Shown here one piece after another: positions 1 to 8,486 of a stretch of DNA of 64,000 bases (position 1 is its first letter; the number at the start of each line of letters is the position of its first letter). This DNA is from Chloroflexota bacterium (GTDB lineage: Bacteria; Chloroflexota; Limnocylindria; Limnocylindrales; CSP1-4). Both the position numbers and the translations under genes were made by a program. The notes under the pieces are model-generated. The model was not told the DNA's origin. It worked only from the letters and a program-made list of their open reading frames with translations, and searched no databases. Location: the NCBI GenBank assembly GCA_003141455.1, contig PLMA01000067.1, forward strand, positions 163,568-227,567, in the 5' to 3' direction.

Positions 1-1759
1 CGGCCTCTTGCGCCACGCCATCGACCGCGTCTTGGCGAGCCTCCTCGACCGCTTCCATGGGAGTCGCCGGCCGGACAGATGGGACGAAGTCCGGGGTCGT
101 CCAAGCCGGGTCCATAGTCAGGTGCAGCAGAGCCGGACGACCGCTCTCGATCGCCCGATGCAGAGCCGGTTCGAACTCGTCGTCGGTTGACACTGACAGA
201 CCCAGCGCGCCGCAGGCGGCCGCGACGGCCGCGAAATCTATGGATCCGAGCCGCGTGCCCAGACCGGCTCCGGCAGGACGCTCCTCTTGCGCTCGCCAGA
301 TCGTCCCGTAGCGGCCGTTGTCGAACACCACGACGATGACACGGGCTCGCTCACGAACCGCGGTCTCCAGTTCGGCCATGGTCATCGCGAATCCGCCGTC
401 GCCGGCCAGGGCAACTCCCAGCCGTCCCGGCCGGGCCAGGGTCGCCCCGATTGCCGCCGGCAGGCCGTAGCCCATCGGCCCCGCGGTGGAGCCCAGGAAT
501 GTGCCCGGTCTGCGGAAGCGGTAGCCCCGCGCCGCCCACGTTCCGAAATCGCCCGCGTCCGTGCTGACGATCGCGTCGGGAGGGAGCACGCGGGCGAGCG
601 CGGCTACGATCCGGCCAGGATGCACTCCGGGGCCGGTCCACGGCACCGCGTCGACCACGGATGCAAGTTCGTACGCCTCGCGGTCGGCGGCATTGGCCGC
701 GGTCCGTTCGTCAAGGGCTGCCGCGTCGAAGGCGGCCCGGGCCAGCACGCGCTGGGCAACGCGCAGGAAGGCGGACACGTCGGTGGCCATCGAAATGTCT
801 GGGCGATGGGACGATGCCGCGAGGCCCGGCTCGAGGTCGACGTGCGCCCATTTCGTCGAGGGTCCGGGAACGCGGTATCCGTAGGTCGTGATCTCTCCGA
901 GACGAGACCCCAGGACGAGAACCGCGTCGGCTTCCTCGAGCCTGTCGAGCACGGTGTGGGGCGCGCCCAGGCCCGTCATACCGAGGTACAGCGGGTTGTC
1001 GTTGGGGAAGACATCGGCCCGTCGCCATGAGCTCATCACCGGGACGCGAATCGCCTGCGAGAAGCGAACCAGGGCGTCAGTGGAACGAGCCCGCAGCACT
1101 CCGGCTCCGGCCAGGATGAGCGGCCGGCGGGCGTCGGCGAGGAGATGCAGCACCTTGCGGACGAGCGTCGGATCCGGTTCGGGATGGTGCTCGGGATGGA
1201 CTCCCGCACGCTGGCCCGGTTCGGCGGCGGGCACGCGGACGTCGAACAGGTCCGCGGGCACCGCCAACAGCACCGGTCCGGGCCGGCCCGCGGTGGCGGT
1301 GGCGACGGCCCGTTCGATCATCGGCGCGGCATCGGCCGCGTCGCGCAGCTCCACCGCCCACTTGACGATGGGCTCGAAAGCGCGAACCACGTCCATCTCC
1401 TGGAACGCCTCGCGGCCTCTCACCTCGCGGCGGACCTGGCCAACGATGGCCACCACCGGCGCGGAGTCGGCCTGCGCGGCGTGCAACCCGATCGCCAGGT
1501 TCGATGCGCCGGGTCCTCGCGCCGCAACGCACAGAGTCGGCCGCCCGGTCAGCTGTGCTACCGCCTCTGCCATGAAGGCCGCCGACCCTTCGTGCCGCGT
1601 GGCCACCACGCGAATGTGGTTCGCCGAAAGGCCTTCCAGAAGCCCCAGTACACTCTCGCCGGGCACGGTAAAGGCGATCTTCACGCCCGCTCGGGCAAGT
1701 CCTTCGGCCAGGACAGAGCCGACCGTCGTGGTCGCGCCCTGGTCTTCAGTCATCGACAT
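1..1759 (-). CDS. ThDP-dependent acetolactate synthase-like enzyme, 3' end outside window
   Basis: Reads from ATG 1759 leftwards off the window edge, so about 586 codons are seen and the stop is missing. The edge already encodes an Ala/Glu-rich helix, so little is probably lost. It belongs to the thiamine-diphosphate enzymes of the acetolactate synthase superfamily. Glu57 in RHEGSAAFMA is the cofactor-activating Glu, AARGPGASNLAIG follows, and the C-terminal ThDP/Mg motif GDGGFAMTM lies near residue 453 with FDNGRYG about 27 residues later. The fold is clear but the substrate is not. No ilvN or ilvC lies beside it, so I do not call it ilvB; other decarboxylase or lyase relatives are possible. 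AAGGAG lies seven bases before the chosen ATG; a second ATG at 1753 is the alternative. Confidence 0.85.
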   Translation of the reverse strand, partial: MSMTEDQGATTTVGSVLAEGLARAGVKIAFTVPGESVLGLLEGLSANHIRVVATRHEGSAAFMAEAVAQLTGRPTLCVAARGPGASNLAIGLHAAQADSAPVVAIVGQVRREVRGREAFQEMDVVRAFEPIVKWAVELRDAADAAPMIERAVATATAGRPGPVLLAVPADLFDVRVPAAEPGQRAGVHPEHHPEPDPTLVRKVLHLLADARRPLILAGAGVLRARSTDALVRFSQAIRVPVMSSWRRADVFPNDNPLYLGMTGLGAPHTVLDRLEEADAVLVLGSRLGEITTYGYRVPGPSTKWAHVDLEPGLAASSHRPDISMATDVSAFLRVAQRVLARAAFDAAALDERTAANAADREAYELASVVDAVPWTGPGVHPGRIVAALARVLPPDAIVSTDAGDFGTWAARGYRFRRPGTFLGSTAGPMGYGLPAAIGATLARPGRLGVALAGDGGFAMTMAELETAVRERARVIVVVFDNGRYGTIWRAQEERPAGAGLGTRLGSIDFAAVAAACGALGLSVSTDDEFEPALHRAIESGRPALLHLTMDPAWTTPDFVPSVRPATPMEAVEEARQDAVDGVAQEA

Positions 1760-1804
1760 TGCCGCACTCCTTCGGATCGTTGCGCCGGTTTGCCCGGGCA
1801 ACGC

Positions 1805-2296
1805 TCACCGATAGTTCGTGAACTGCAATGGGACCGGTTCATCGAGCTCTTTGAGCCGGTTGATCACCCGCTGGAGGTCGTCCTTGCTCTTGCCGAAGAC
1901 GCGCAAAGCGTCGCCCTGGATTTGCGGCTTGACCTTGGGGAACTCCTCGCGCACGAGCTTGCTCAACTTGCGAGCCAGGTTCTCGTCCAGGCCCCGCCGC
2001 AGAGCTATGTGCTGGCGGACCTTGTTCCCGCCGGCCGGCTCGAGCTTTCCCCAGTCGAAGATCTTCAGGGAGAGGCTACGTCGAATCGCCTTCGATTCGA
2101 TCAGATCGCGCACCGATTTCGCCCGGAACTCGTCGTCCGTGAGCAGGACCAGCTCCGTCGGGGTCTGAGTCAGCTCGACAGTCGCGCCCTTGAAGTCATA
2201 GCGTTGCTGAACCTCGCGGCGGACCTGGTCGAGCGCATTCCGCATCTCCTGATCGTCGAAGTCGCTGACCACGTCGAACGAGGACTCTCCTGCCAT
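1805..2296 (-). CDS. yajQ: YajQ-family nucleotide-binding protein
   Basis: About 163 residues, matching the YajQ/UPF0234 family from end to end: MAGESSFDVVS at the start, RYDFKGATVEL and TDDEFRAKSVRDL in the first half, and KVKPQIQGDALRVFGKSKDDLQ in two adjoining stretches near the end. These are two RRM-like domains. Some relatives bind cyclic di-GMP or other nucleotides and act as regulators; no function is proven for this lineage. The frame is open for seven more codons upstream, but the family N-terminus and a GGAGG about ten bases before it favour ATG 2296. The ThDP enzyme follows 45 bases downstream and may be co-transcribed. Confidence 0.92.
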   Translation of the reverse strand: MAGESSFDVVSDFDDQEMRNALDQVRREVQQRYDFKGATVELTQTPTELVLLTDDEFRAKSVRDLIESKAIRRSLSLKIFDWGKLEPAGGNKVRQHIALRRGLDENLARKLSKLVREEFPKVKPQIQGDALRVFGKSKDDLQRVINRLKELDEPVPLQFTNYR

Positions 2297-2364
2297 ATGC
2301 CACCTGCCTCCCTGCATCGCGCGCTGACGATGGTCCCGGCAGTCGCGCCATGGCGGCCGAGGCC

Positions 2365-2380
2365 GCGGCGCAATCGCCGC
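2365..2380. terminator. GC-rich hairpin between murC and yajQ
   Basis: GCGGCG-CAAT-CGCCGC is a perfect six-pair stem with a four-base loop inside the 237-base gap between murC and yajQ. It is not followed by a T-run on either strand. It may slow or end murC transcription, or be the chance product of a very GC-rich gap. Nothing else in this gap looks like a gene. Confidence 0.35.
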
Positions 2381-2533
2381 GATCCGGGCACCAACTGTGC
2401 GTCGTGAGTGTGCGTCCTCCTGATTGTGCCGTACTCGCCGGATGTTCGGGATCTCTACGCGTTCGCCACGTGTGTCCCGTCCGGCCCGTTCGACCGCCGC
2501 ACGCCCAAGATCCTCTGCCCGAAAGCCGCGTCG

Positions 2534-4150
2534 TCAGGTATTCAGGGCCTGAACGAGCAGCTCCGCGATCCGATAGCTCCTGCCCCCGCCCATCACCAGG
2601 ACGGCGTCGCCGGGCCGCACCTCCCTCGCCAGCCATGCGGCCGTCGCCTCGACTGAGCCCGGCGCGACGGCTACCATGCCGGGCCGTTGCCGGGCCACGG
2701 CATCGGCCAGCGCCGCGGCGGACGTAACCGAAGTGTCCGGGTCGCGACCGGCCCAGATGTCGGCGATGGCCACGCAATCCGCCGCGGCCAGAACCTGCGC
2801 GAACTGCTCCAGCATGGCCGCGGTCCGATGGTATGTCAGCGGCTCGTAGACGGCCCAGACGCGCTTCCCCGGCTCGATCTGGCGGAGCGCCGCGAGGGTC
2901 TCTCGAATGGCGGTCGGGTGATGCCCATAGTCGTCGTAGACGATCACGCCGCTACCCCCCCCCCTTCTCTCCAGGCGCCTGCCCACGCCCGGGAAACTCG
3001 CCAGCCCCGCGACCATCGCCTCGCCCGAAACACCCAGCGCCACCGCGGCCCCGGCCACACCCAGGGCATTGGCGGCGTTGTGCCGGCCCGCCAGCCGCAG
3101 CCGTACGGTGAGCGAGCCGATCGAGATGCCGGCACCGCGAATCTCGAGAGTCGTGCCTTCTGGTCCTGCCTCGAGGATTCGCCCAGTAAGGAGGTCCGCA
3201 GGCCCTCCGCCGGTGGCGAAACGCTCCCGCAGATCGCCCTGCGCTCCGGCATCGAGAATGCCGGAGGAGTCGCCGGCCAGCACAGTAGCCAGCACCCGCC
3301 CCGGCCAGTCCCGCAGGCGCTCGACGACCGCTGCCACTCCGGGATCCGCCACGTTGGCGACCAGTAGCGGCCTGGGGACCGACAGCGCGGCACGCTCCAG
3401 CCAGGCCGTGAAGCAGGCCACGACCGCCTCCCGGTCGGCAAAGACATCGGGATGGTCCCATTCTGCCGAGGTCAAGACCGCAATCGCCGGCCGGTATGGA
3501 TCGAAGTTGCCGGCATACTCGTCCGCCTCGACGACGAAGGGCTCGCCATTTCCCCACCGGGCCGTCGCCGCCAGCCCGCCGGTCAGGCTGGCCGGCATCA
3601 AGGCTCCCACGAACGCCGACGGATCGAGATCGGCGGTGGCGAGCAGGTGGACGAGCCAGCCGGACGAGGTGCTCTTGCCGTGCGTTCCGGCGACGCCGAC
3701 GAGCAGCTTGCCGGCCGCGGCGTCGGCCACGACCTGCTGCCACGGCTCCAGAGGCACGGAGGCCGCCCGCGCCGCCTCCAGCTCGGCGTTGTAAGGATCG
3801 ACGGCAGTCAGGGCTTTGGTGACAGCGAGCCGCTCAGGCCGCTCGCCGCCGGTGACGTGCCGCGGGTCGTGACTCCACGCCAGCGCGATACCCGCGGCCT
3901 CCAACGGAGGCGTGTAGGGTGACGGCCCGCCCGGGTCGCAGCCCGTGACCGCGGCTCCGCTGAAGTGAGCGAGCAGGGCAGCCGCGCTAGCACCGGCCCC
4001 GGCCGCGCCGACGACGTGGATTCGCTCTCCCCGGCGGATCGGGCGCGCCACCCGGCCCGGCTGGAGCCCGCTTCCGACCGAGGCCGCGCCGCGGACGGCG
4101 GTCAAGCCGGCCCACCCGCCGGGGCCACCGTCTCCGCCGACGTCACGCAT
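2534..4150 (-). CDS. murC: MurC-family UDP-N-acetylmuramate--L-alanine ligase
   Basis: Cytoplasmic Mur ligase that adds L-Ala to UDP-MurNAc in peptidoglycan synthesis. It has the N-terminal Rossmann domain (RIHVVGAAGAGAS, residues 44-55), the ATP P-loop GTHGKST (155-161), VVEADEYAGNFD in the central domain, and the C-terminal domain with YDDYGHHPT. YDDYGHHPT is typical of MurC and Mpl rather than MurD/E/F. The N-terminal glycine motif is less orthodox than usual (Ala for Gly-Met), so the murein peptide ligase Mpl cannot be excluded. No other mur gene lies nearby. As drawn, the start overlaps pncC by 49 bases; TTG near 4107 or GTG near 4055 would remove most of that and is possible, because the first 40 residues look non-conserved. 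Confidence 0.82.
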   Translation of the reverse strand: MRDVGGDGGPGGWAGLTAVRGAASVGSGLQPGRVARPIRRGERIHVVGAAGAGASAAALLAHFSGAAVTGCDPGGPSPYTPPLEAAGIALAWSHDPRHVTGGERPERLAVTKALTAVDPYNAELEAARAASVPLEPWQQVVADAAAGKLLVGVAGTHGKSTSSGWLVHLLATADLDPSAFVGALMPASLTGGLAATARWGNGEPFVVEADEYAGNFDPYRPAIAVLTSAEWDHPDVFADREAVVACFTAWLERAALSVPRPLLVANVADPGVAAVVERLRDWPGRVLATVLAGDSSGILDAGAQGDLRERFATGGGPADLLTGRILEAGPEGTTLEIRGAGISIGSLTVRLRLAGRHNAANALGVAGAAVALGVSGEAMVAGLASFPGVGRRLERRGGGSGVIVYDDYGHHPTAIRETLAALRQIEPGKRVWAVYEPLTYHRTAAMLEQFAQVLAAADCVAIADIWAGRDPDTSVTSAAALADAVARQRPGMVAVAPGSVEATAAWLAREVRPGDAVLVMGGGRSYRIAELLVQALNT

Positions 4151-4623
4151 TCGAGGAGCAGTTCCAGGGCCGCACGGGCAGTAGCTTCACGGTTCGCCGA
4201 TCGATCGCCGGCCCACGCATGGCGCCGTACTTCCACGCCTCCGGCGTGAGCAACGGCCACGTAGGTCAAGCCAACGGGCTTCGCCGCGGTTCCACCCCCC
4301 GGCCCGGAGACGCCCGTGACCGCCACGGCCAGAGATGCTCCGGTCCGGGCGGTCGCGGCCTGGGCCATGGCCCGTGCCACCTGAGCGCTGACCGCGCCGT
4401 GAGCGGCCAGGAGATCGGCGGGGACACCCAGGAGCAGCTCCTTGGTCTCGTTGGCGTAGGCCACGATCCCGCCCCGGAAGTAGCCGCTGGATCCGGGCAG
4501 GTCCGTGATCAGCTTCGCGACGAGGCCACCGGTGCACGACTCGGCAGTGGCCAGGGTGAGCCTCCGCTCCAGGCACAGCGCCTGGAGTCGGGCGACCAGC
4601 TGGGCCAGCGGCTCATTCTCCAT
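4102..4623 (-). CDS. pncC: PncC/CinA C-terminal nicotinamide-nucleotide amidase
   Basis: Stand-alone CinA C-terminal domain of 173 residues. The family deamidates nicotinamide mononucleotide to nicotinate mononucleotide, recycling pyridine nucleotides made by DNA ligase. Signatures are TAESCTGGLVAKLIT near residue 25, GSSGYFRGGIVAYAN, and VAVTGVSGPGGGT with the glycine-rich loop. The N-terminal molybdopterin-like domain of full CinA is absent, as is common. It begins six bases after the rodZ stop and runs into murC, so it is one cistron of the ftsK-rodZ-pncC-murC run. Confidence 0.93.
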   Translation of the reverse strand: MENEPLAQLVARLQALCLERRLTLATAESCTGGLVAKLITDLPGSSGYFRGGIVAYANETKELLLGVPADLLAAHGAVSAQVARAMAQAATARTGASLAVAVTGVSGPGGGTAAKPVGLTYVAVAHAGGVEVRRHAWAGDRSANREATARAALELLLECVTSAETVAPAGGPA

Positions 4624-4629
4624 GGTCGG

Positions 4630-6090
4630 TCAGCAGGAGCTGACTTTCCTGGCGCCGCTGGTCGTGTCGATGTAGAGGCGCTGTCCGCCGAACTTGCTGA
4701 CGGACCCGAGCGCCGTGCCGTTGACGGTCAGGAACACGAAGTCGGGCCGGCCTGGAACGTTTATGCAGAACGACTTGTTTGCCGTGACCGTGGTCGTGGA
4801 CCCAGTTGCAGAACAGCCCCCCTTCTGCGCTCCGCCGTCGACGAAGTAGTTCGGGCACGCTCCGCCGGCGCCGTCGATCAGGATGACTATGTTCAGGCCC
4901 TTGTACGGCACGACCACCGTCCGCGATAGCGCTGCCGTTGCGTGTCCGTTCGTGTCCGAGCCCACGATCGTCAGCTGCCAGCGACCGGGGTTGAGCTGCA
5001 AGGAAACCGCGAACGTTCCGTCCGCGGCCGCCTTGACCGTCGCCGGCGTAGGAGCGGGCGACGGACTCGGCCCGGCCGAGGCGCCTGCCGAGGCGGCCGA
5101 GGCGGCCGAGCTGGCGTTCGGGCTCGACGAGACGGCCGGCGTCGGTGTAACCGTGCTGGGAGGGATCGTCGCTCCGGGTGCTGGTGGTGGGCCCAGATAG
5201 GTTGGAGTCAGGGTGACACTGGTGACCATTGAGCTCGTGCCACTCACGTTGACCGCGCCGTCCTTGACCGAGGAACCATCGGCCGGCGTAACGAACGCAA
5301 TCTCCGGTGCCGGCGGGCTGGGGGTTACCACCGGAACCGTGATGATCACCCGCAAGGTGCCGCTGGCGTGGCTCGTGTCCAGATTCATCGCCTTGATGTC
5401 GAACTGGTTGCTACCGAAGTGGAGTAGCGCCGTGTATGTCCAGTGGCCCGAGTCGTCGACCGTCACGGTGGTGGGATCCTGACCATCCCAGGAAACCAGC
5501 ACGGTGGTGCCCGCCGTGGCCGAGCCCTTCAAGACGTAGCTCGTGGTTCCCGGGGGGAGCTGGAGGTCCCGCTGTCCAGACGGATCCGAGACCGCCAGCG
5601 ACGGGTACTGCAGGAACCGCGTTACCTGGAATCCGAAGTACGACCCGACCGCGACCACGATGAGAACGACCACGAGGATGATGGCATGGCTGCGCTGGAA
5701 GACGACGCCCCGCCTGATCGTCATCGGTTGCGGACCTACGAGCCTCGGCAGGAACGGCTCCGGCTCACCGGCTTCGTGACGCCACTCGGCGACGATGTCG
5801 TCCGCGTCGAGGCCCAGATACGTGGCGTAGTTCCGCAGGAATCCGCGAGTGTAGACCTCTCCCGGAAGGTCGCCGAAATCGCCGCTCTCGAGGGCCTCCA
5901 GGTATTTGATGCGGATCTTGGTGTCGCGCTCGACGCGGTGGAGATCCACTCCCTTTGTCTCGCGGGCCCCGCGAAGTTGCTCCCCCACAGGCGAGCGGCC
6001 GTTGCCGTCCACCCCCGAGCCGCCATGACCCCCGTGTGAGCCGACGGGGCGTCGAGTTGCAGCTCGACGCGATGGGTTGCTGTTCGTCAT
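4630..6090 (-). CDS. rodZ: RodZ-like transmembrane HTH protein
   Basis: A 486-residue membrane protein with RodZ order: a cytoplasmic HTH_25 domain (about residues 36-103, LRGARETKGVDLHRVERDT), one transmembrane helix (136-155) and a long extracytoplasmic part. The outer part has an Ig/glucodextranase-like beta region (about 165-255), a Pro/Ala/Ser-rich linker (about 320-345), and a C-terminal DUF4115-like domain ending in a free Cys. RodZ links MreB to the wall machinery in rods, but no mre genes lie here. The large outer region is longer than in E. coli RodZ. Its ATG overlaps the ftsK stop by four bases (ATGA), so the two are probably translationally coupled. Confidence 0.85.
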   Translation of the reverse strand: MTNSNPSRRAATRRPVGSHGGHGGSGVDGNGRSPVGEQLRGARETKGVDLHRVERDTKIRIKYLEALESGDFGDLPGEVYTRGFLRNYATYLGLDADDIVAEWRHEAGEPEPFLPRLVGPQPMTIRRGVVFQRSHAIILVVVLIVVAVGSYFGFQVTRFLQYPSLAVSDPSGQRDLQLPPGTTSYVLKGSATAGTTVLVSWDGQDPTTVTVDDSGHWTYTALLHFGSNQFDIKAMNLDTSHASGTLRVIITVPVVTPSPPAPEIAFVTPADGSSVKDGAVNVSGTSSMVTSVTLTPTYLGPPPAPGATIPPSTVTPTPAVSSSPNASSAASAASAGASAGPSPSPAPTPATVKAAADGTFAVSLQLNPGRWQLTIVGSDTNGHATAALSRTVVVPYKGLNIVILIDGAGGACPNYFVDGGAQKGGCSATGSTTTVTANKSFCINVPGRPDFVFLTVNGTALGSVSKFGGQRLYIDTTSGARKVSSC

Positions 6091-8486
6091 TCCTCATCCT
6101 CGCCGTTTCCGAAGGCCGGATTGGACGGCGTGACATTTCGGCGCAGCACCTGCCGCGCATTCGACCCCTCGAAGGGCCCGATGTATCCGCGAGCTTCCAG
6201 CTGATCGATGATGCGGGCCGCTCGGGCGTAGCCGATCTTCAGGCGTCGCTGCAGGAGCGACGCCGATGCACGATCGTACTCCTGGATGACGCCCATGGCA
6301 TCGAGCAGGAGCCGGTCGGCCTCGTCGTCGATCGTCGGCTCGGTGTTCTCGGGCTCTTCGTCCGTTTCGATGATGCCCATGTCGTAGTGCGGCTCTGCCT
6401 CCGCTCGCCAGTGCTCACCGATGTTGGCGATCTCCTTGTCGGAGACGAAGACACCCTGCAGCCTGATCGGTCGCGGCAGGTCGGCCGGCTGGAAGAGCAT
6501 GTCACCCCGGCCGATGAGGTCTTCCGCGCCCGGCATGTCCAGGATGGTCCGCGAATCGATCTGGGACGCCATGGCAAAGGCGATCCGGCTCGGGAAGTTG
6601 GCCTTGATCAAGCCCGTGACGACGTTGACCGACGGCCGCTGAGTGGCCAGGACCAGGTGGATGCCCGTCGCTCTCGCCTTCTGGGCAAGGCGGACGATCG
6701 GCTCCTCGACGCTCTTGCCCTCGCGCATCATCAGATCCGCCAGCTCATCGATGATGACGACCAGGTACGGCATGCGGTCGGCGGGATCGGCGCGCGTCTC
6801 GTTGAACCCGGTGACGTTGCGCGAGCTCGCCCCCGCGAATCGCCTGAAGCGGTTCTCCATCTCGGACACTGCCCATTTGAGGGCCGCCTTGGCCCGCTCC
6901 GGCTCGGTGACGACCGGGACCATCAGATGCGGGAGGCCGTTGTAGGCCGAAAGCTCGACGCGCTTGAGGTCGATCAGGACCAACCTCACCTCGTCCGGGG
7001 TAGCGTTGCAGAGCAGGCTCGTGATCAGGGCATTGACCATCACGCTCTTGCCCGAGCCTGTGGCCCCGGCGATGAGAAGGTGCGGCATCCTGGCCAGGTC
7101 CGCCGCCCGAGCGTGGCCGGCCACGTCTCGACCCAGGGCGAACGTGAGCTTGGAGGCGTCCCGCAAGTCGACCTCCTCGAGGATCCGGCGCAGGGCCACG
7201 ATGTTGAAGTCCTTGTTGGGGATCTCAAGACCGACCACGCTCCTGCCGGGGATGGGGGCCTCGATCCGGATCGTGCGAGCGGCCAGAGCCATGGCCAGAT
7301 CGTCGGCGAGAGCTTCGATGCGGCTGACCTTGATCTCCGGCGAGGGCTCTACCTCGTACTGAGTCACCACCGGGCCCGCGTTCCAGACCGTCACGCGGGC
7401 GGGGATCGAGAAGCTGGCGAGCTTGCCCTCGATGATGGCGGCGTTGCGGGCGTGGTCCATCGTGCTATCGCCGTTGCTCGGGGCGATGTCCTCGAGCAGG
7501 GCCAGCGGTGGGAGATGGTACTCGCGACGCAGCGCCATGGTCGTCGTCAGTACGCCGCCACCGAGCCCGGCCGAAGATAGGTCCCCGATGGCCGGCCGTT
7601 GCCCTCGCGCCGGGACGCCGTCACGTATCGAGAGCCCTCCGCGGCCGGCGGTTTCGGAGGACGCGGCCTCGGCCGCCGTGGGGGTCTCCCTCAGCGGGCC
7701 GCCATCTCTCAGCGCGGAAGCCGGCGAGGCCTGCGGTGCGAATGTCTGCGAGGTCGGCCCGACATTCGGTGTGGCCACCGGGATCGAGGCCGTCCGCTCG
7801 TTTGAAAGCCTGCCACGCGCCTCGGACGCAGCCGACTCGCCTGACACGTTGCCCGCACGGTCCGCTCGGGCGGGCTGGGATGCCCCGCCGGGCGTTGCAG
7901 GCTTGGGCGCAGGCCGGAAAAGCCTGACGAAGGCGCGTCCGATCAGACGCGCCGGAGGCTCGACGACCGCGGGGAGCGACATGTCGACCGCCAGCAGGAA
8001 ACCTCCCACCACGAGCATCGAGAGGATCAGGCCGGCGCCCGGAGCCGTAATCAGCGGAGCCAGGAAGTCGGCGATCGCCCTGCCCACGGTACCGCCCCAC
8101 GGCTGCTTATGGTTCGCGAGGGCTGCGAGACCTACCGCCGCCGCATACGCGACCGCAGAGCCGAGCACGGTCAGCTGCCAGTCCCAGTGCTCGCCGTTGG
8201 CCCGCTCCAGGTAGTAGCCCAGCGGGATCAGGATGAACGGCAGCAGCCAGCGCATGGAACCGAAGTACGGCGCAATCTGCTTCAACTCCAGGTCGGTCAG
8301 TTGACCGCCCTTCAGGGTGAGCCCGATGAGAAGTGTCACTCCCAGGATCAGGAACAGCACACCCAGGAGCTGACGGACCAGATCCGGGGCCACATGGATC
8401 TTGCGCCGGCGCCGGCGCACCGCGGGCGGGCGCGTGCTCCGGCTGGACGAGGAGCGGCTGGAGGCAGAAGACGAGCGCGTCGCCAT
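6087..8486 (-). CDS. ftsK: DNA translocase FtsK/SpoIIIE
   Basis: A 799-residue septal DNA pump that clears chromosome termini at division. The N-terminus has a basic Ser/Arg leader then about four transmembrane helices between residues 38 and 175. A linker of about 130 residues, low in order, follows. The motor has Walker A GATGSGKS (474-481), Walker B RLVLIDLKR (501-509), and the conserved ATQRPSVNVVTG. The C-terminal winged-helix gamma domain (IGYARAARIIDQLE) reads KOPS-like polarity sites. The start directly abuts the rnj stop, and the end overlaps rodZ. Confidence 0.97.
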   Translation of the reverse strand: MATRSSSASSRSSSSRSTRPPAVRRRRRKIHVAPDLVRQLLGVLFLILGVTLLIGLTLKGGQLTDLELKQIAPYFGSMRWLLPFILIPLGYYLERANGEHWDWQLTVLGSAVAYAAAVGLAALANHKQPWGGTVGRAIADFLAPLITAPGAGLILSMLVVGGFLLAVDMSLPAVVEPPARLIGRAFVRLFRPAPKPATPGGASQPARADRAGNVSGESAASEARGRLSNERTASIPVATPNVGPTSQTFAPQASPASALRDGGPLRETPTAAEAASSETAGRGGLSIRDGVPARGQRPAIGDLSSAGLGGGVLTTTMALRREYHLPPLALLEDIAPSNGDSTMDHARNAAIIEGKLASFSIPARVTVWNAGPVVTQYEVEPSPEIKVSRIEALADDLAMALAARTIRIEAPIPGRSVVGLEIPNKDFNIVALRRILEEVDLRDASKLTFALGRDVAGHARAADLARMPHLLIAGATGSGKSVMVNALITSLLCNATPDEVRLVLIDLKRVELSAYNGLPHLMVPVVTEPERAKAALKWAVSEMENRFRRFAGASSRNVTGFNETRADPADRMPYLVVIIDELADLMMREGKSVEEPIVRLAQKARATGIHLVLATQRPSVNVVTGLIKANFPSRIAFAMASQIDSRTILDMPGAEDLIGRGDMLFQPADLPRPIRLQGVFVSDKEIANIGEHWRAEAEPHYDMGIIETDEEPENTEPTIDDEADRLLLDAMGVIQEYDRASASLLQRRLKIGYARAARIIDQLEARGYIGPFEGSNARQVLRRNVTPSNPAFGNGEDEE

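Noticed and set aside
2297-2533. Possible tRNA or small gene upstream of yajQ
   Set aside because: No T-loop consensus or cloverleaf could be built and no small frame has a ribosome site.
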